A stretch of 64,000 nucleotides of DNA from Brassica napus (GCF_020379485.1 NC_063442.1:14010009-14074008), one strand, 5' to 3'. Shown: positions 23,215 to 34,630, counted from the stretch's first letter. Program-made: numbers and translations. The notes: generated by a model from the letters alone, not told the origin.

Positions 23215-23964
23215 CTAGGTGACCGGCCCGCACCCTGTGCGGGCATAAGAAAATTTAAAATATGAAATAAATATTAAATAGTTTTTAGAAGTAACAGATT
23301 TTACAACATAATACCACCGTCTTTGGGAAAATTCATCAGTCATGGAAAAAAGCTGGTAGTCAATATTTGAGATCGACGAGAGGGAACACAGTAACGTCAG
23401 TATGAAGAGGCAGATATAGTGTGTATGTATAATTGCAACGTCACAAAATATATTATGTGTTTAAGAAGATATTTTTATTCAAAAAATAGAATAAATAGTG
23501 TATAGTTTTAGAAGTAACAGATTTTATATTATCATTAATTACAATTGTATTGTATATGTGTCGAATTCTTTATTTTAGGTGAATAATATTATTTTTCTAT
23601 AAATAATAAACAAACATTTATGTAGACATATTAAAAGAAAATATAATAAAAATCAAAATATTATCCATAAATAATATAAATTATGAAGTACATTTCTTGA
23701 TAAAGAAAGCAAATTCAATTAGAAACCTGCAAAAAATTAAATAAATTTTATAAGCAATTTGACGGGTTAACATTATTTGATAGATTTTTAAATTTCTAAA
23801 TTTTATTGAACATGAAATAATATTAAATTGACATACCGTCATCGGTCTCCTAACTCATCACAACCCATCTAGCAAATACAAAAAAAAAAATAATTGTAAC
23901 AGTTTATATATTTTAAAATTTGTATTTGAAAAAAAGTAGATTAAAGTTACGTACCGTGACTACG

Positions 23965-24095
23965 GAATATTTTGAAAAACTTGTTTGTAGACAACATTCA
24001 ATGTTTTTGTCTGCGGCTTCCCTTCTTTACCAGTTATTAGGATTTTTAATCCAGATCTCGACTTAACTCTTGAAAGTGCAACTTTGGCTTGCATT
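23965..24095 (-). pseudogene. Helitron RepHel helicase C-terminal remnant
   Basis: Minus-strand translation gives VALSRVKSRSGLKILI followed by GKPQTKTLNVVYKQVFQNI. This is the last helicase motif (VALSRV) and tail of plant Helitron PIF1-like helicases. Only about 40 residues remain. The flanks are AT-rich noncoding DNA, so the element is non-autonomous. It supports the Helitron assignment independently of the termini. Confidence 0.75.
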
Positions 24096-24959
24096 TTGTA
24101 AGCATTTTATAAATTATTTTAAAATTATGATAAATTTGTTCTTTAAACAACAATAAATAATTTAAAAATAATATTAATAAATTGTTTTGTATTTTGTAAT
24201 ATTTAAAATAGTTATTATATAATTATATTCGAAAACAATTCATCAAGTAGAGTATAAAACTATTATAATTATCTTACATAAAATTTCGTTCATTATATTT
24301 TATAGTTTATAAATATTAAAAGTAATAAATAAAACATTATTAATCTTTCTATAATTTCGAGAATTAGTTTCCATAAATTGTTATTTGTAATATTCGTTAG
24401 ATTATATGGCAAGTGATGTTAAACGATTTTAGACTTATCTTAAATTTTTAAATCTAAATTAAATAAATAAAAATTAAAAACAATCGACCAATCAAATTAT
24501 AACAATTTCTTGAAACTTCACCTATGAACCCCAATCTGCGATAGATCAGTCCACGAGATTCACAAAAAAAATCTAAATCCCTTACAGGTTGGGTTACTTA
24601 AACGTAAATTTGTCCATTTGACATATATGCACCATGTTGGTAAGTTGACCACGATTATTGGTGGAACTAATATCCGGTCTAATAAAAAAATGTACCTGGT
24701 TCGATTATTAATTTTTTGGTTATTTGACTGCTTTGAAATATTTTGGTTTATTTGCAATTTAATATGCTAACTTATTTTATGTTATGCCTCTCTCTTTTTT
24801 TGTTTTGCCTTTTGCGTATTTAATTTGATAATTACTAATATGATTTGATAATAATAAATAGTAGTAATAGTAATTCATTGATCATTTTTTTGCCAGATTA
24901 CAATCTCATTCAATCTAGCCTGCATATATAGTACAATTATAATGAAATCAATCTTGTTG

Positions 24960-26690
24960 ATTGACTGATACACAGACTTCAAAAAATGACTCAAGTCATG
25001 GGACAAACCTTGGCAGCTTCCATTTCAATGCTGACAATATCACAAGACCATCCAACATGGAAGAGTCCTTGCTAACCAAAGAAACCTTGAGAAGCAAGAA
25101 AGATAAAAAGACATTATTAGTAAACACATGATGACATTGAAAATTAAGCACACGCAATATAATATTAAGAAGGAAAAACCAGGATTGGCGTTAGCTATCC
25201 TTCTAGGTCAAGTAGGCCTTTAGCAAAAGCAGCTACAGACTTCTGGTCAACATATGCAAACCAGTTCAAACATTATTTTTTTCCAACACATATGCTTAAT
25301 TATCTTCAGTAGTATCAATGTAAAAGATGTACGTACCTGAACACGTCCCTCGTCAGAGCTGTAAATTTTAAGGTCATGACGGTATGTACTATGGAGACGA
25401 AGCAAACCAGTCCCTTCACCTTAAAAAAGCATGTAATTTAAGGCCATTTCATCGGTGAAATACTCCAAAATAAAAGTAACAGATCAGGGGACCTTACCTG
25501 GATACATATTGTATCGGAAGAATGTACCAAGCTCTTCTGCCTGCATGCAGATGAAGCAACCATCAATAAGTTAAACAATTTTTCCATATTTGGAAAACAT
25601 ATATATATATATAACAATGATAAAATAAATGGTAGAGTATGTAAACACTTGTTTTCTGCCAGCGTGAGTTAGAATACCGCCGTATTTAAGAATCATAAGG
25701 GCCTCTACAGGTCTTTCTTCTTCGCCTTCACCATCCCACTTCAGCGGCTTCAGTTGAACCTTCCTGTATATCCCTGAGAAATTTCCTCCCTGCACCATTC
25801 CAAAAGGTTCTCTGCTGTGAGAAAATGACCTTATGAATTAAATAAAAAAAGCATAATGCTAGCTTACTTATGAGATAGTATATTCAACAAAAAAAATAAT
25901 ATAAGGTAGTATTACTAAATGATGCTATGTAATACTTTTCCCGGACTATATTCAACAAAAAAAAGAGAAACTACTAAAGAACCTCTTCAAGAACTGCTTT
26001 AACTTGGCGAAGCTGCTCAGCATGTTCAAGGTCTTCTGGATCACTATCACTCTCACGACCTTGTCTACATATAAAAAAAAGAAGACCATATTGTTGTTAC
26101 CAGTATTCAACACATGGAAAAGATAGACTAGACATGCTTTTTGGAGACAAGACACAAAGAGTTCAATTCAAGGTTCTACCTTGTACGGGAAACTAACATT
26201 CTTGTTGCATCTAATAGGTCTTGCAATTGGACTGCACTTTTTAGTTTTGTCTACAATAAGAATAAAAATATATAAAATGAAACAAGGCTCTGATAAAAGA
26301 TGGATGACAGAAAAGCTTGAGCCTCTCGCACCTCAGCTCTTGGCTTTCCACCATTGTACTTCAGCATCAGATTTAACAGTTTCTCCTCTGTAACATTTAG
26401 TTTCACCTTCTGTTTTGGAGTTCGATCGCCACTGTCATGTAATAACAAAATTTTAACAGATAGAAGTATAGAGGAGATAAAGGTGATTTATATGCTAAGA
26501 AAACATACTGTCGAATAACAGCAATGACACAACGTAGCTCTTTTGAGTGTCCATTGCCTTGGCGGGTTAGTCCTTTATTAGGCTGTACAAGTTTATTGAA
26601 CTTCCAAGGCAAAATGGGTGGCAGAGTCGATGAAAGATGAGGAGTCTTTGCGTCTAAACACATTTTTCTTAGCACACAAGCAGCATCATC
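24960..26690 (-). pseudogene. VIH: Captured fragment of VIH (PPIP5K) inositol pyrophosphate kinase/phosphatase gene
   Basis: About nine exon-like blocks with introns follow each other on the minus strand. They encode the phosphatase-like half of plant PPIP5K proteins. The first block runs from [19 protein letters not shown] to [10 protein letters not shown] (26675-26512). Then come [11 protein letters not shown] and [28 protein letters not shown] near 26200, DPEDLEHAEQLRQVKAV near 26010, [13 protein letters not shown] near 25760, and [20 protein letters not shown] near 25380. AAFAKGLLDLEG lies near 25210 and SKDSSMLDG near 25070. The RHGDR catalytic word is rebuilt across an intron. The N-terminal ATP-grasp kinase half is absent, and a Gln codon after DLEG is a TAG stop, so the fragment is dead. 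Intact proteins convert InsP7 and InsP8 in phosphate sensing. Confidence 0.8.
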
Positions 26691-26904
26691 GTAATACTTT
26701 AATAGTATGAGATGAGAGATTTGTGAATAATATTTTGAATGAAAAGAGAATGTTTGTATTTTAAGACCTTGGATGTCTCCTATATATATACAGTCGATTT
26801 ATTTTTCATATTAATGACGCACAATATTTTGCATAATAAATAATGAAATCGTTTAAAGAAAGATATTAAATGTGTATTGTCAAAAATGATTTGCATATGA
26901 TATG

Positions 26905-27400
26905 ATTTTAACTTGCGCAAGTAATCCGTATTAGAAAGGTAAGTTATTAAAAACAAACAACCTAATTAGAAACATTAAAATATTGTCTAAGCAATGTAAT
27001 AAATACGATATCAACATGCGCAAGTTTACCGTTTGAATAATAAGAAAAGTTTTAAATATTTTTCTTAATTCTAAATCTTGTCCAATGGTAAACTAAATCG
27101 ATAATATTTAATGATTTCAACTTGCGCAAGTAATCCATATTGTGAATAAGTGATTTGCATATTTAATGATTTCAACTTGCGCAAGTAATCTATATTAGAA
27201 AAGTAAGTTATTAAAAGCAAATATTGTCAATAAATTATTTGCATATTTAATGATTTCAACTTGCGCAAGTAATCCATATTAGAAAGGTAAGTTATTAAAA
27301 ATAAACAACCTAATTAGAAACATTAAAATATTTTTAATATGATATCAACATGCACAAGTTTACTGTTTGAATAATAAGTAAAGTTTTTAATATTTGTCTT
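26905..27400. repeat. Imperfect tandem repeats containing acttgcgcaagta
   Basis: The phrase gatttcaacttgcgcaagta occurs at about 26905, 27114, 27167 and 27250. Two of the copies continue into the same long phrase (aagttattaaaaa, then catgcgcaagtttac). The core ttgcgcaa is itself a palindrome. The repeats sit in the 5' half of the Helitron. Confidence 0.75.
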
Positions 27401-27411
27401 AGTTCTAAACA

Positions 27412-27957
27412 GTGTTTTGAAACTCGACCCGGACCCGCGGATGAACCGGTAAACTCGGTGACCCAGAAAAAATCCGGTTTGGGTTTTATCAAAAACCCAA
27501 TATTTAGAAACCCGCAAAAACACGAAAAAAACAACTAAAACCCGGAAACCGATACCGGTTGAACCAGCGGTTGAACCAATAAATAAATTTTACTCCTTTT
27601 TTAGTTTTTAGATTATGTTTTATATTCTAAGTTTTCAATTAAAATGTTAGGTGCTGACAAAAAAAAAGTTAGGTTTTCCCTTTTCAGTTTTTTGATATTT
27701 TGTATGTCAAATGAAAATAAAAATATAAAAACTAAAGTTAAGTATTTGTTAAATACTTTTTAAACATAAATTATATACGTATCCAAACTATTTATTTTAT
27801 GTTTCAAAAAACATTTAGAAAATATTAAATTGTAGTTCTTATATATTTATCTTCATAGCTAATATATTATTATATAATAAAATTAATTGATTTATCAACC
27901 CGCGGTTCACCCCCGGTCGATCCAGTGACCCATCGACCCGGTAAATCTTGCCCAAGA
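27412..27957. mobile_element. TIR-like element inserted in the Helitron repeats
   Basis: Begins cagtgttttgaaactcgacc, and G/C-rich arms with ccggtt and acccgcgg words occur at both ends around an AT-rich core. The unrepeated flanks match an empty site in the neighbouring tandem repeat (27080-27115), showing that this block is a later insertion. Ends are approximate. hAT-like by its first bases only. Confidence 0.5.
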
Positions 27958-28297
27958 CTAAACTAAATCGATAATTATTATCCCCTAGCTATATATGGGC
28001 TTAACAAAATCGACAATAGTTTTGGGCTTGTCTACATAAGCGATTGATTAAAATAAATGAAAAATAAAATTCGAAAAAATCAACCAATAGAATTATAACA
28101 ATTTTTCTTAGAAGCTCTATATTAATGCCATGTCAGCAGAAATCACTAAAGTGACTTCTCTTTTAATATATAGGGGGATATTTTGGTCTGCATGCAAATG
28201 ATACCAAGACAAACAACCTAGTGTATTGCTTTCACAGTCTTCTGATGTCAAAGATACATATAGATTATTTTCCAACGGACCTAGCTAGTTCTTTTAT

Positions 28298-28891
28298 TTT
28301 TTTTTTCCGTCAAGTGATTTTTTAATTAATAATAAACCGGGCTAAGCCCATAATACATGGCCGAAGGCCCAATTACAACATCAAAAGGCCCATAAGCCCA
28401 AAAAACCTGCCGGCTACTCTCTACAAACTTTAAACGGCCCACGGCCCAAACCACATAACCCCGACCGACGTCGGCTGGGATACTCGCATCAAGGAGGCTG
28501 GCTGCATGCCACGTGGTAGCATCTGCGCCCTCGGATCGACACGCGTCACACACCGCCTCAACCTGATCATCTCTGCCTCGAAACGCCGCCAGAACCCCTC
28601 ACCGGACCTTCATTTCGCCGGCCTTCACCACTCGCAACAACTGTATTCATCTCCGGTGGTCCTCCATCAAAAGCGTCATCGGACTCACCGCGCTTTCATC
28701 AGGACCACCCACGACCTGAACTCTCTTTTCTTGTCGGTGATAACATCCACGGAGAGCTCAATCTTCTTCAGAGATCTCTTCCGATCTGTATAAGATCAAC
28801 CCGACCGACAAGAACAAAAACCAAACCAACCTTGAACCACTAACACCCAAGATTCCTACGGGTTTCAAGCCGGCAGCGTAGAGCAGCGTAG
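28298..28891 (-). mobile_element. Non-autonomous retroposon with 15-bp target duplication
   Basis: It is flanked by perfect copies of agctagttcttttat (28283-28297, 28892-28906). On the minus strand it ends in an A-rich tail (ttccgtc then T run on the plus strand at 28297-28306). Length is 594 bp, with high GC and no conserved frame. The 75- and 95-codon frames are on opposite strands and unrecognised. Either a 5'-truncated LINE tail or a Sadhu-like nonautonomous element. Confidence 0.75.
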
Positions 28892-29087
28892 AGCTAGTTC
28901 TTTTATATTCTCGAAGATTTCATCAAAAATATAATAGATGCTTTCTCATTTTTCTTATATAGTACATTCTTTGTTAATTACTAGTGCAACACAAATACTT
29001 TTCTTTCTTTCATGAAAAAGACATCACCATCATACTTTTCATTAGTGGATATTCATGATTCATGTCATATTTTCTTAATAAATGATA

Positions 29088-30205
29088 CTAGATCTCGACC
29101 CGCGCAACCGCACGGATGTTTGTTTTTAGTTTTATATAGGTAGATATTTATTTTAGGTCATTAGAAGTATACATTTTTAAAATTTAATCATATATGTAAA
29201 TGTTTATATAACTATTTCAGATACAATAATTTAATAATTTTATAGTTAATTATTTTTTTAATCCATCATATGTATTTGTTAATTATCTTATTGTATTTGC
29301 ATTTTATTATCAAACAAATTAATATATTCATGAAACAACATATTTAAAAATTATTTTGTATTTAATTTATGCTAAATTTTAACGCGCCTTTCAAAGTTGG
29401 ATTTTGTTTTAGCAATATTTTTTACTTTTTTTCATTTTAGATAATATTTTATTGTATATAGAAAATTCTTAATTTTATACATGTATTGTATAGTTTGTTA
29501 ATGTTAAGTCGTTATGTTATCGTATTATATTTTTAACATGAATATTTTATATTTATGAAAAGTAAAATTTATAAATTTATCAATTTATTATAACTTTATC
29601 TTTTTTAGTTCAATATAATAATTTTATTTTAACATGATTGATTATGATTATAAATAGATAAAAATAAGATACATTTTTTCATTTTATAAAGAATAACTGA
29701 ATATATATGAATGCATAATAATAGTTCATTGCTAATTTAAAAGATTAGTTAAAATCTTTGTAAAATGTATTTTTGAAAAGTAATAATTTTGAGTTGTTAT
29801 TATCATTAAAATATTTTACATAATTTTCAATTTTCGTTTATAAATCAAAACTGAATTAAATTTAAATTCTGATTATAGTATATGATAACTAAAACTATTT
29901 TTTTCAATTTTTTAATTGTTTTTTCAAATTTTTATTTTGAAAATCGAAAATTAGGTTTAAAACTATTTTTAATTATTTTTTTATATAGTTTTAAATATTT
30001 ATTTATATATTTATAGGAACCCTAAATTTTACATTCCAAAAAAACTCTACCTCACCCCTCAACTCTAAAACCTAAATCTATATTAGTTAATCCTAAGGAT
30101 ATAAGTGTTTTTTATCCTTTCTTAAAAGTGAAAGTAAAAATAATTAGTGTAAATATGAAAAAAATGGTACTATAATATGGTATTTTTGACAATTTTCCTA
30201 GTTAT
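29088..30205 (-). mobile_element. Helitron 3' terminus with AT-rich body, 5' end not found
   Basis: On the minus strand, ccgtgcggttgcgcgggt forms the terminal hairpin and is followed by CTAG (29091-29088) next to a host T. The sequence to the right is very AT-rich, without a gene. I found no convincing TC start, so the right limit given is only where a duplicated repeat begins. At 30040-30205 the sequence resembles one arm of the MULE-type MITE at 46358-46903. Confidence 0.5.
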
Positions 30206-30211
30206 TTCTCC

Positions 30212-30345
30212 AATACAATAGTTTTCGTTCTTTTACGAAAAAAGCACCATACTTTTCATTAGTGGATACTCATGATTCATGTCACATTTTTTTAATCAAG
30301 AATATGCTTTCTCGTTTTCTTAAATATGACCTCTTTTTTATTTCG
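30212..30345. repeat. Dispersed repeat, copy 3
   Basis: Matches 28990-29080 (cttttcattagtggatatt, then catgattcatgtca) and the pieces around the TRIM at 6036-6054 and 6656-6735. The first copy is cut at 29087 by the Helitron terminus and the other by the TRIM, so the repeat predates both. Confidence 0.65.
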
Positions 30346-30838
30346 TTTCTATGACACTTACGTTTAGTGGATCATTCATGAATCATTTAGTTTCCGTTTT
30401 TTTTTCCTCAACTGAAATATATTAGGCCAATTTGGCTAGAAAACCATGAAAAAAATGATTATTAGGAATCCATGCAGAAAATAAGTTAATTAGCTAGTCG
30501 GATAGAGGAAGATAAGCAGAATTACTCTCTTGTCCCAAATCGATTTGCAAATAGCGTAGATAGGCACACTGTTGTTTGTAGGTAGGTCTGCAAAATCGTA
30601 ATGATGTATTACAAGGAAAAATATTTTTCAATAAAATGCATGTGGAGCGCCAGATATTTTCATCATCAACCATAAATTAACAGAATATTAAACCATTTAT
30701 TTTGGCTACTAAACGATGATGGTTTGGTCTTGTAATTCATAAGCCACATGTATATTTAAGATTAATCTTATGTTATCATAATAATGAATATTTATGAATA
30801 CTTATTAAAACCGATAATAAATAAACAACATTAATACT
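30346..30838. other. Gene-free AT-rich spacer
   Basis: No reading frame, RNA or repeat boundary was recognised in this stretch. Confidence 0.55.
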
Positions 30839-30852
30839 AAATCTTAAACCCT

Positions 30853-32132
30853 TTTGCCGATATGCTGAAGCACTGAATTTGTTGTCTGATGATGGATTTG
30901 GGGTACGACCATGGCGTTTCTCCGGATCTGTCTTCACCGGTGAACTTGGTTGGACGGCGAGGTTCGTGGAGGCGCGACTAAGAGCGGAGTCGGCGTTTTA
31001 GGGTGGCTAGGGTTTTGATTCTCTCGATTTTCAGATCTGTTTGGTGAGACATTTCCCTACCGTTTCTGGAGGCGCGTGAGTCTTGGAGTGGGCTCAATCT
31101 GCATAGATCTGGTTCTTTTGGTCTGTGTCGGTGAGGGGTGGTGATCCGGAGTTTTAGCTTTCTGCCTTGGTGTCTCGGCGACAGCTAATCCCGTTCATGC
31201 CCAAGTAGGACGTTGTGGGCTATGCTCACTCGACGCGCGACGGTTTTGAAGTTTCTTGGCGGTGCCAAGGGTTTTCTCCCGGCGGCGCGTGTAGTTTAAA
31301 GGATGGTTTAAGCGCGTGGAGGTGTCTGGTACTCAGGCGTCGGCTGTCTGGTCAAGCTTCTCCTGTCTTTGTCCTCTTCGGTTCATGGCGATGGTGTTTG
31401 GAAAGCTCGTATCCCGGTTCTGATCATTCCGGGTTTCAGGGTTTGCGGGGCTTGGTTCTTCATTTTCCTGGGCATTTGTTCTGTCTCATTTGTTCTATTT
31501 TATCAAGAAAGGAAACTCCCTCTTGTTCTAAGAGAAGTATCATGGGAGGCGTTCACGGGTTCGTGGTCATGGAGCTCGGTTTTCACCTCTGTGGCGGCAT
31601 GATTAGGGCTATCTCATCCCAATGCCGTGGTGGTTCTTTTGATTTACCGCGGCAGATTTGGTCCTTTTCCTTTCAGTGCAGGTCCCGTGGTTTCTTTGAT
31701 CTAGCTGCCTCCTTTTCATCCCGTTCTTTCGGCGTTTGGTGTTGAGTGCGTACAGGTTTGTTGCTCCTCACCTTCCCTGCGCTTAATTGTCAGTGGTAGT
31801 ACTTGTTTGGAAGCAAGTCAGGATGCTCCGGCTCCTCTTTGGATTAACAGCAATTGGTTGGTGAATAGGATGTAAGACCCGGAGTTTGCTAACGCTACTT
31901 GCCTGTGTAGTCAAACCATCTAAAAGCCGCCATTGTATGTCGTACCTATTTTACTTGCTTCTTACTTGTGAGCCATTGTTATCCCCATCTCGGGTTGAAT
32001 ATATTCGGATTGTGTTGTCATGTTTTCCTTTTAGTTTCAAGTTGTATTTTTTTTTTTTTTTTCGTTTTGTTTCTTCTTTGTAATCTCTGTATTTTTTTCT
32101 TTATTTCAATATGAAAGCCAGTTAAAAAAAAA
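30853..32132 (+). mobile_element. Non-autonomous retroposon with poly(A) tail and 14-bp target duplication
   Basis: It is flanked by aaatcttaaaccct (30839-30852, 32133-32146; the leading A residues could belong to the tail). The plus strand ends with aatatgaaagccagtt and an A run. The body is GC-rich and full of ctccgg- and cggcg-type words. A 176-codon frame (31215-31745) and an overlapping 77-codon frame have no recognisable domain and biased Gly/Ser/Arg content, so I treat them as noncoding. The architecture resembles Sadhu elements: short, A-tailed, no conserved ORF. It landed within the telomere-like tract. Confidence 0.75.
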
Positions 32133-32420
32133 AAATCTTAAACCCTAATTTTTAAATTCTAAACCCTAAATCATATTCATGAACCCTAAAACTAAACCAT
32201 AAACCATATATCCTAAACATTAAACCCTAAATTCAAAATCCTAAACCCTAAACACTAATTCTAAATCCTAATCCTGAACCCGAACCCTAAATCTAAATCT
32301 TTAAATTCTAAACCGTAAATACCAAATTCTAAACCCGAATCCTAAACCCTAACTTTAAACACTACCTTAAATCAGAAAAACTAAATAAAACTCTAAAAAC
32401 GTAACTCTAAACACTAAGCC
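32133..32420. repeat. Degenerate telomere-like CCCTAAA tract
   Basis: Many copies of taaaccctaaa-like words, spaced 7 to 20 bases and drifting (ctaaatcctaa, ctgaacccgaacccta). This is the plant telomere unit TTTAGGG read from the C strand, in an interstitial, decayed form. Confidence 0.85.
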
Positions 32421-32667
32421 ATTTTCACTAATTGCCACAACACACGTTGAGTTGGCACAAATAACAACCACACTAAAAACAAAACTTCAACAATTTTTTA
32501 GATTTTGATTTCAATCTTTACGGCTTATACATATTCTCTTTCTAGTTTATGTAACATACTGATATGGCAAACAAAAGTAAGAAAATAGAAAACATTTCGG
32601 GCCGGTGTAGGGTGATTGGTGACGCTGACAAACACAATCCAGTTTTGCAAAATTCTGCCATGTTGAA

Positions 32668-33857
32668 TGATATTACGTGTATACGCACACCAATTAATCT
32701 AATGTGCACACTACCACAATCGAATGGTATGTCGATGTAGCACTTTAGGATCGAATCCACAGAGACCAACGGTTACACTTTATCCTTATGGGATCAATAC
32801 TTAGCTAAAACAATATGGGGGTTTTAAGATTTGAGGGTTTCGTGAGAAACAAGCAATAAGATTAATTAAAGATTTCAGATGATTAAAATGCTAGCCTAGG
32901 GTGGTTTGGTCGGGTATTAAATAAGTGTGAGCCAAACAGTTATTCAAGTTTAATTAAGAGCAAGTCTAGAACTCGGATCACTCAAGTAGAACAGTCCACT
33001 GTCGTGGTACTGCTCCCTATGCTGATCGATCTTGATACCTAAACTCTCGTTTGGATCAAGACGCGACAGCAAGCAATAGAGATCAAGTCCGATATGTTCA
33101 CAAAACACCCTAATATCTACTTTTGCTGATTAGGGATGCAATGCTCATTCATAACAGATCTAGCAACCTATTACACGGTTAATGAACAGGTTAAACCTAC
33201 AATCTAACATTAAGCGGCCAGTTTAATGCAAGCATTAAGAACAATAATGAATGAAGACGATCAATGGTTTCACTTATCTATGTTTAACTCACGGATCTAT
33301 CACCCAAACACCCTAGACAAAGCAAGTTGACTACTCAGCCATGAACAGAGAAAACACAGAGACAGAAACTGAATAAAACATGTGGAGATAAAATAGAATA
33401 AGGGTTCAGGGGGTTCTTCTCTATGGTGAGAGAGATGGAGCCTTCTCCCTTTACAAAGTATCAAATCACAAATCTCTAAAAGCTCAAGTCTGGTTCCTTG
33501 TCTCAAAAACAGCATAGAATGATAAGGAAAAACAGAAAAATAAGATATATCAAAGCCACATGCGACTGGGAGAGAAAATAGAGAGATTAAGGCAAATCCC
33601 GACATAGGTTGTAGTTTCCTTAAAAATCTCTGCCGCTGGAACAGGCACTCAGAACAGTCACTCAGGTTGCTCCGCTATCCGGAACCATCATCAAGACTGT
33701 TCTGCGTGAAAATCACATAATTGCACTGTTTTCTGCCTCTTTTGTTCCAGCTGGTCCATCTCCCATCCAATACAACTCCAGACTTGTAATGACTCGAAAA
33801 GGACTAGGAAACCAATTGAAAAGCATATATACAAGATGTATAAAACACCATATATCA
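32668..33857 (-). mobile_element. Candidate solo LTR of a Ty3/gypsy element
   Basis: Begins TGATAT and ends ATATCA, a perfect 6-bp inverted terminus. Flanks are ttgaa and ttgag, a probable 5-bp duplication with one change. The interior has the style of the Athila LTR (ctcggatcactcaagtagaa compares with ctcgggtgatcaagtttcga) but is only distantly related. No gag-pol lies beside it. The strand is inferred from that resemblance. The 101-codon minus frame is not a gene. Confidence 0.6.
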
Positions 33858-33862
33858 TTGAG

Positions 33863-34621
33863 TCAAAATATCTATTCATAAACATTTGATAGACTTTTCA
33901 ACGATATACAAGCGCACTTGGTCAATTTAGTAACACTAGCAGTACGAAGAAACGAGAACAGAAAACATAGACGTTGAAATCTCTTTCTCACTTTGATATT
34001 GTCGTTAGAAAACCAATTCATATGAAAATCAGTATCAGACTTTTCGAAGTTCTTTGATGTGGCCATTCCTAAACACCAAATAAAATTTCGAAAAAAATAC
34101 TTACTGATATTCACGAAAACCTTTGACGAAATACAAACTCGTTCTCGTAAAAACTAACACTAAGAAAATTGAAACTAAGGTCAGAATACACGAAGAAAAG
34201 GAGAATGAAAAAGAGGCAAACCCGAATCTCTGATAAGGCTAAGGTATGTCCAACTTAGAAATTTTATCAAACTTGTAATTTTTTGTAGGAAAGGAATATG
34301 AAAACCTCTTGGAAATTTCCGTAAACTTTAGGGAACTGAGAATCTAGGTGGATAGTATAGCAAACTAAGTCTTAGGTAATTTTTCCAGTCTTGTTCTATT
34401 GTTCCTTAACTGTCCAGTCAGAACTTGCAAACCGATCTTAACTGTCCAGTCAAAACTTAATTATTTATTTATTTTCTTTTTTATTTTTTATATTTTTATA
34501 TTTTATTTATTTAAATAATAATTTATCATATACAGGATATAGATAACAAAAGTATAAGAATCTTTTATCACTCAATGAAAATGTCTTTTTAGTGGTAGTT
34601 AAAATGAAAAAATGGTAAACA
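33863..34621. other. Gene-free stretch left of the MULE
   Basis: An 80-codon minus frame (34114-33872) is open but has no domain I know. Beyond 34440 the DNA becomes AT-rich. Nothing can be supported. Confidence 0.5.
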
Positions 34622-34630
34622 TAAAAATTT

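Larger units (their letters stand above)
23215..28178 (-). mobile_element. Helitron carrying a captured VIH/PPIP5K gene fragment
   Basis: The 3' end, read on the minus strand, is a perfect 8-bp hairpin with a 3-nt loop (gcccgcac/gtgcgggc, 23226-23244), then CTAG (23218-23215) next to a host T. This is the Helitron signature. The 5' end reads TCCCCCTATATATTAAAAGAG from 28178, next to a host A, fitting insertion between A and T. Inside are a helicase remnant of the Helitron protein, pieces of an inositol pyrophosphate kinase gene in the same orientation, imperfect tandem repeats and a later MITE. A second copy of the 5' subterminal sequence at 24470-24515 leaves open that two related Helitrons are fused here. 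Confidence 0.75.

Noticed and set aside
31215..31745. 176-codon plus-strand frame
   Set aside because: It lies inside an A-tailed retroposon, has no recognised domain and overlaps another open frame. Openness follows from high GC.
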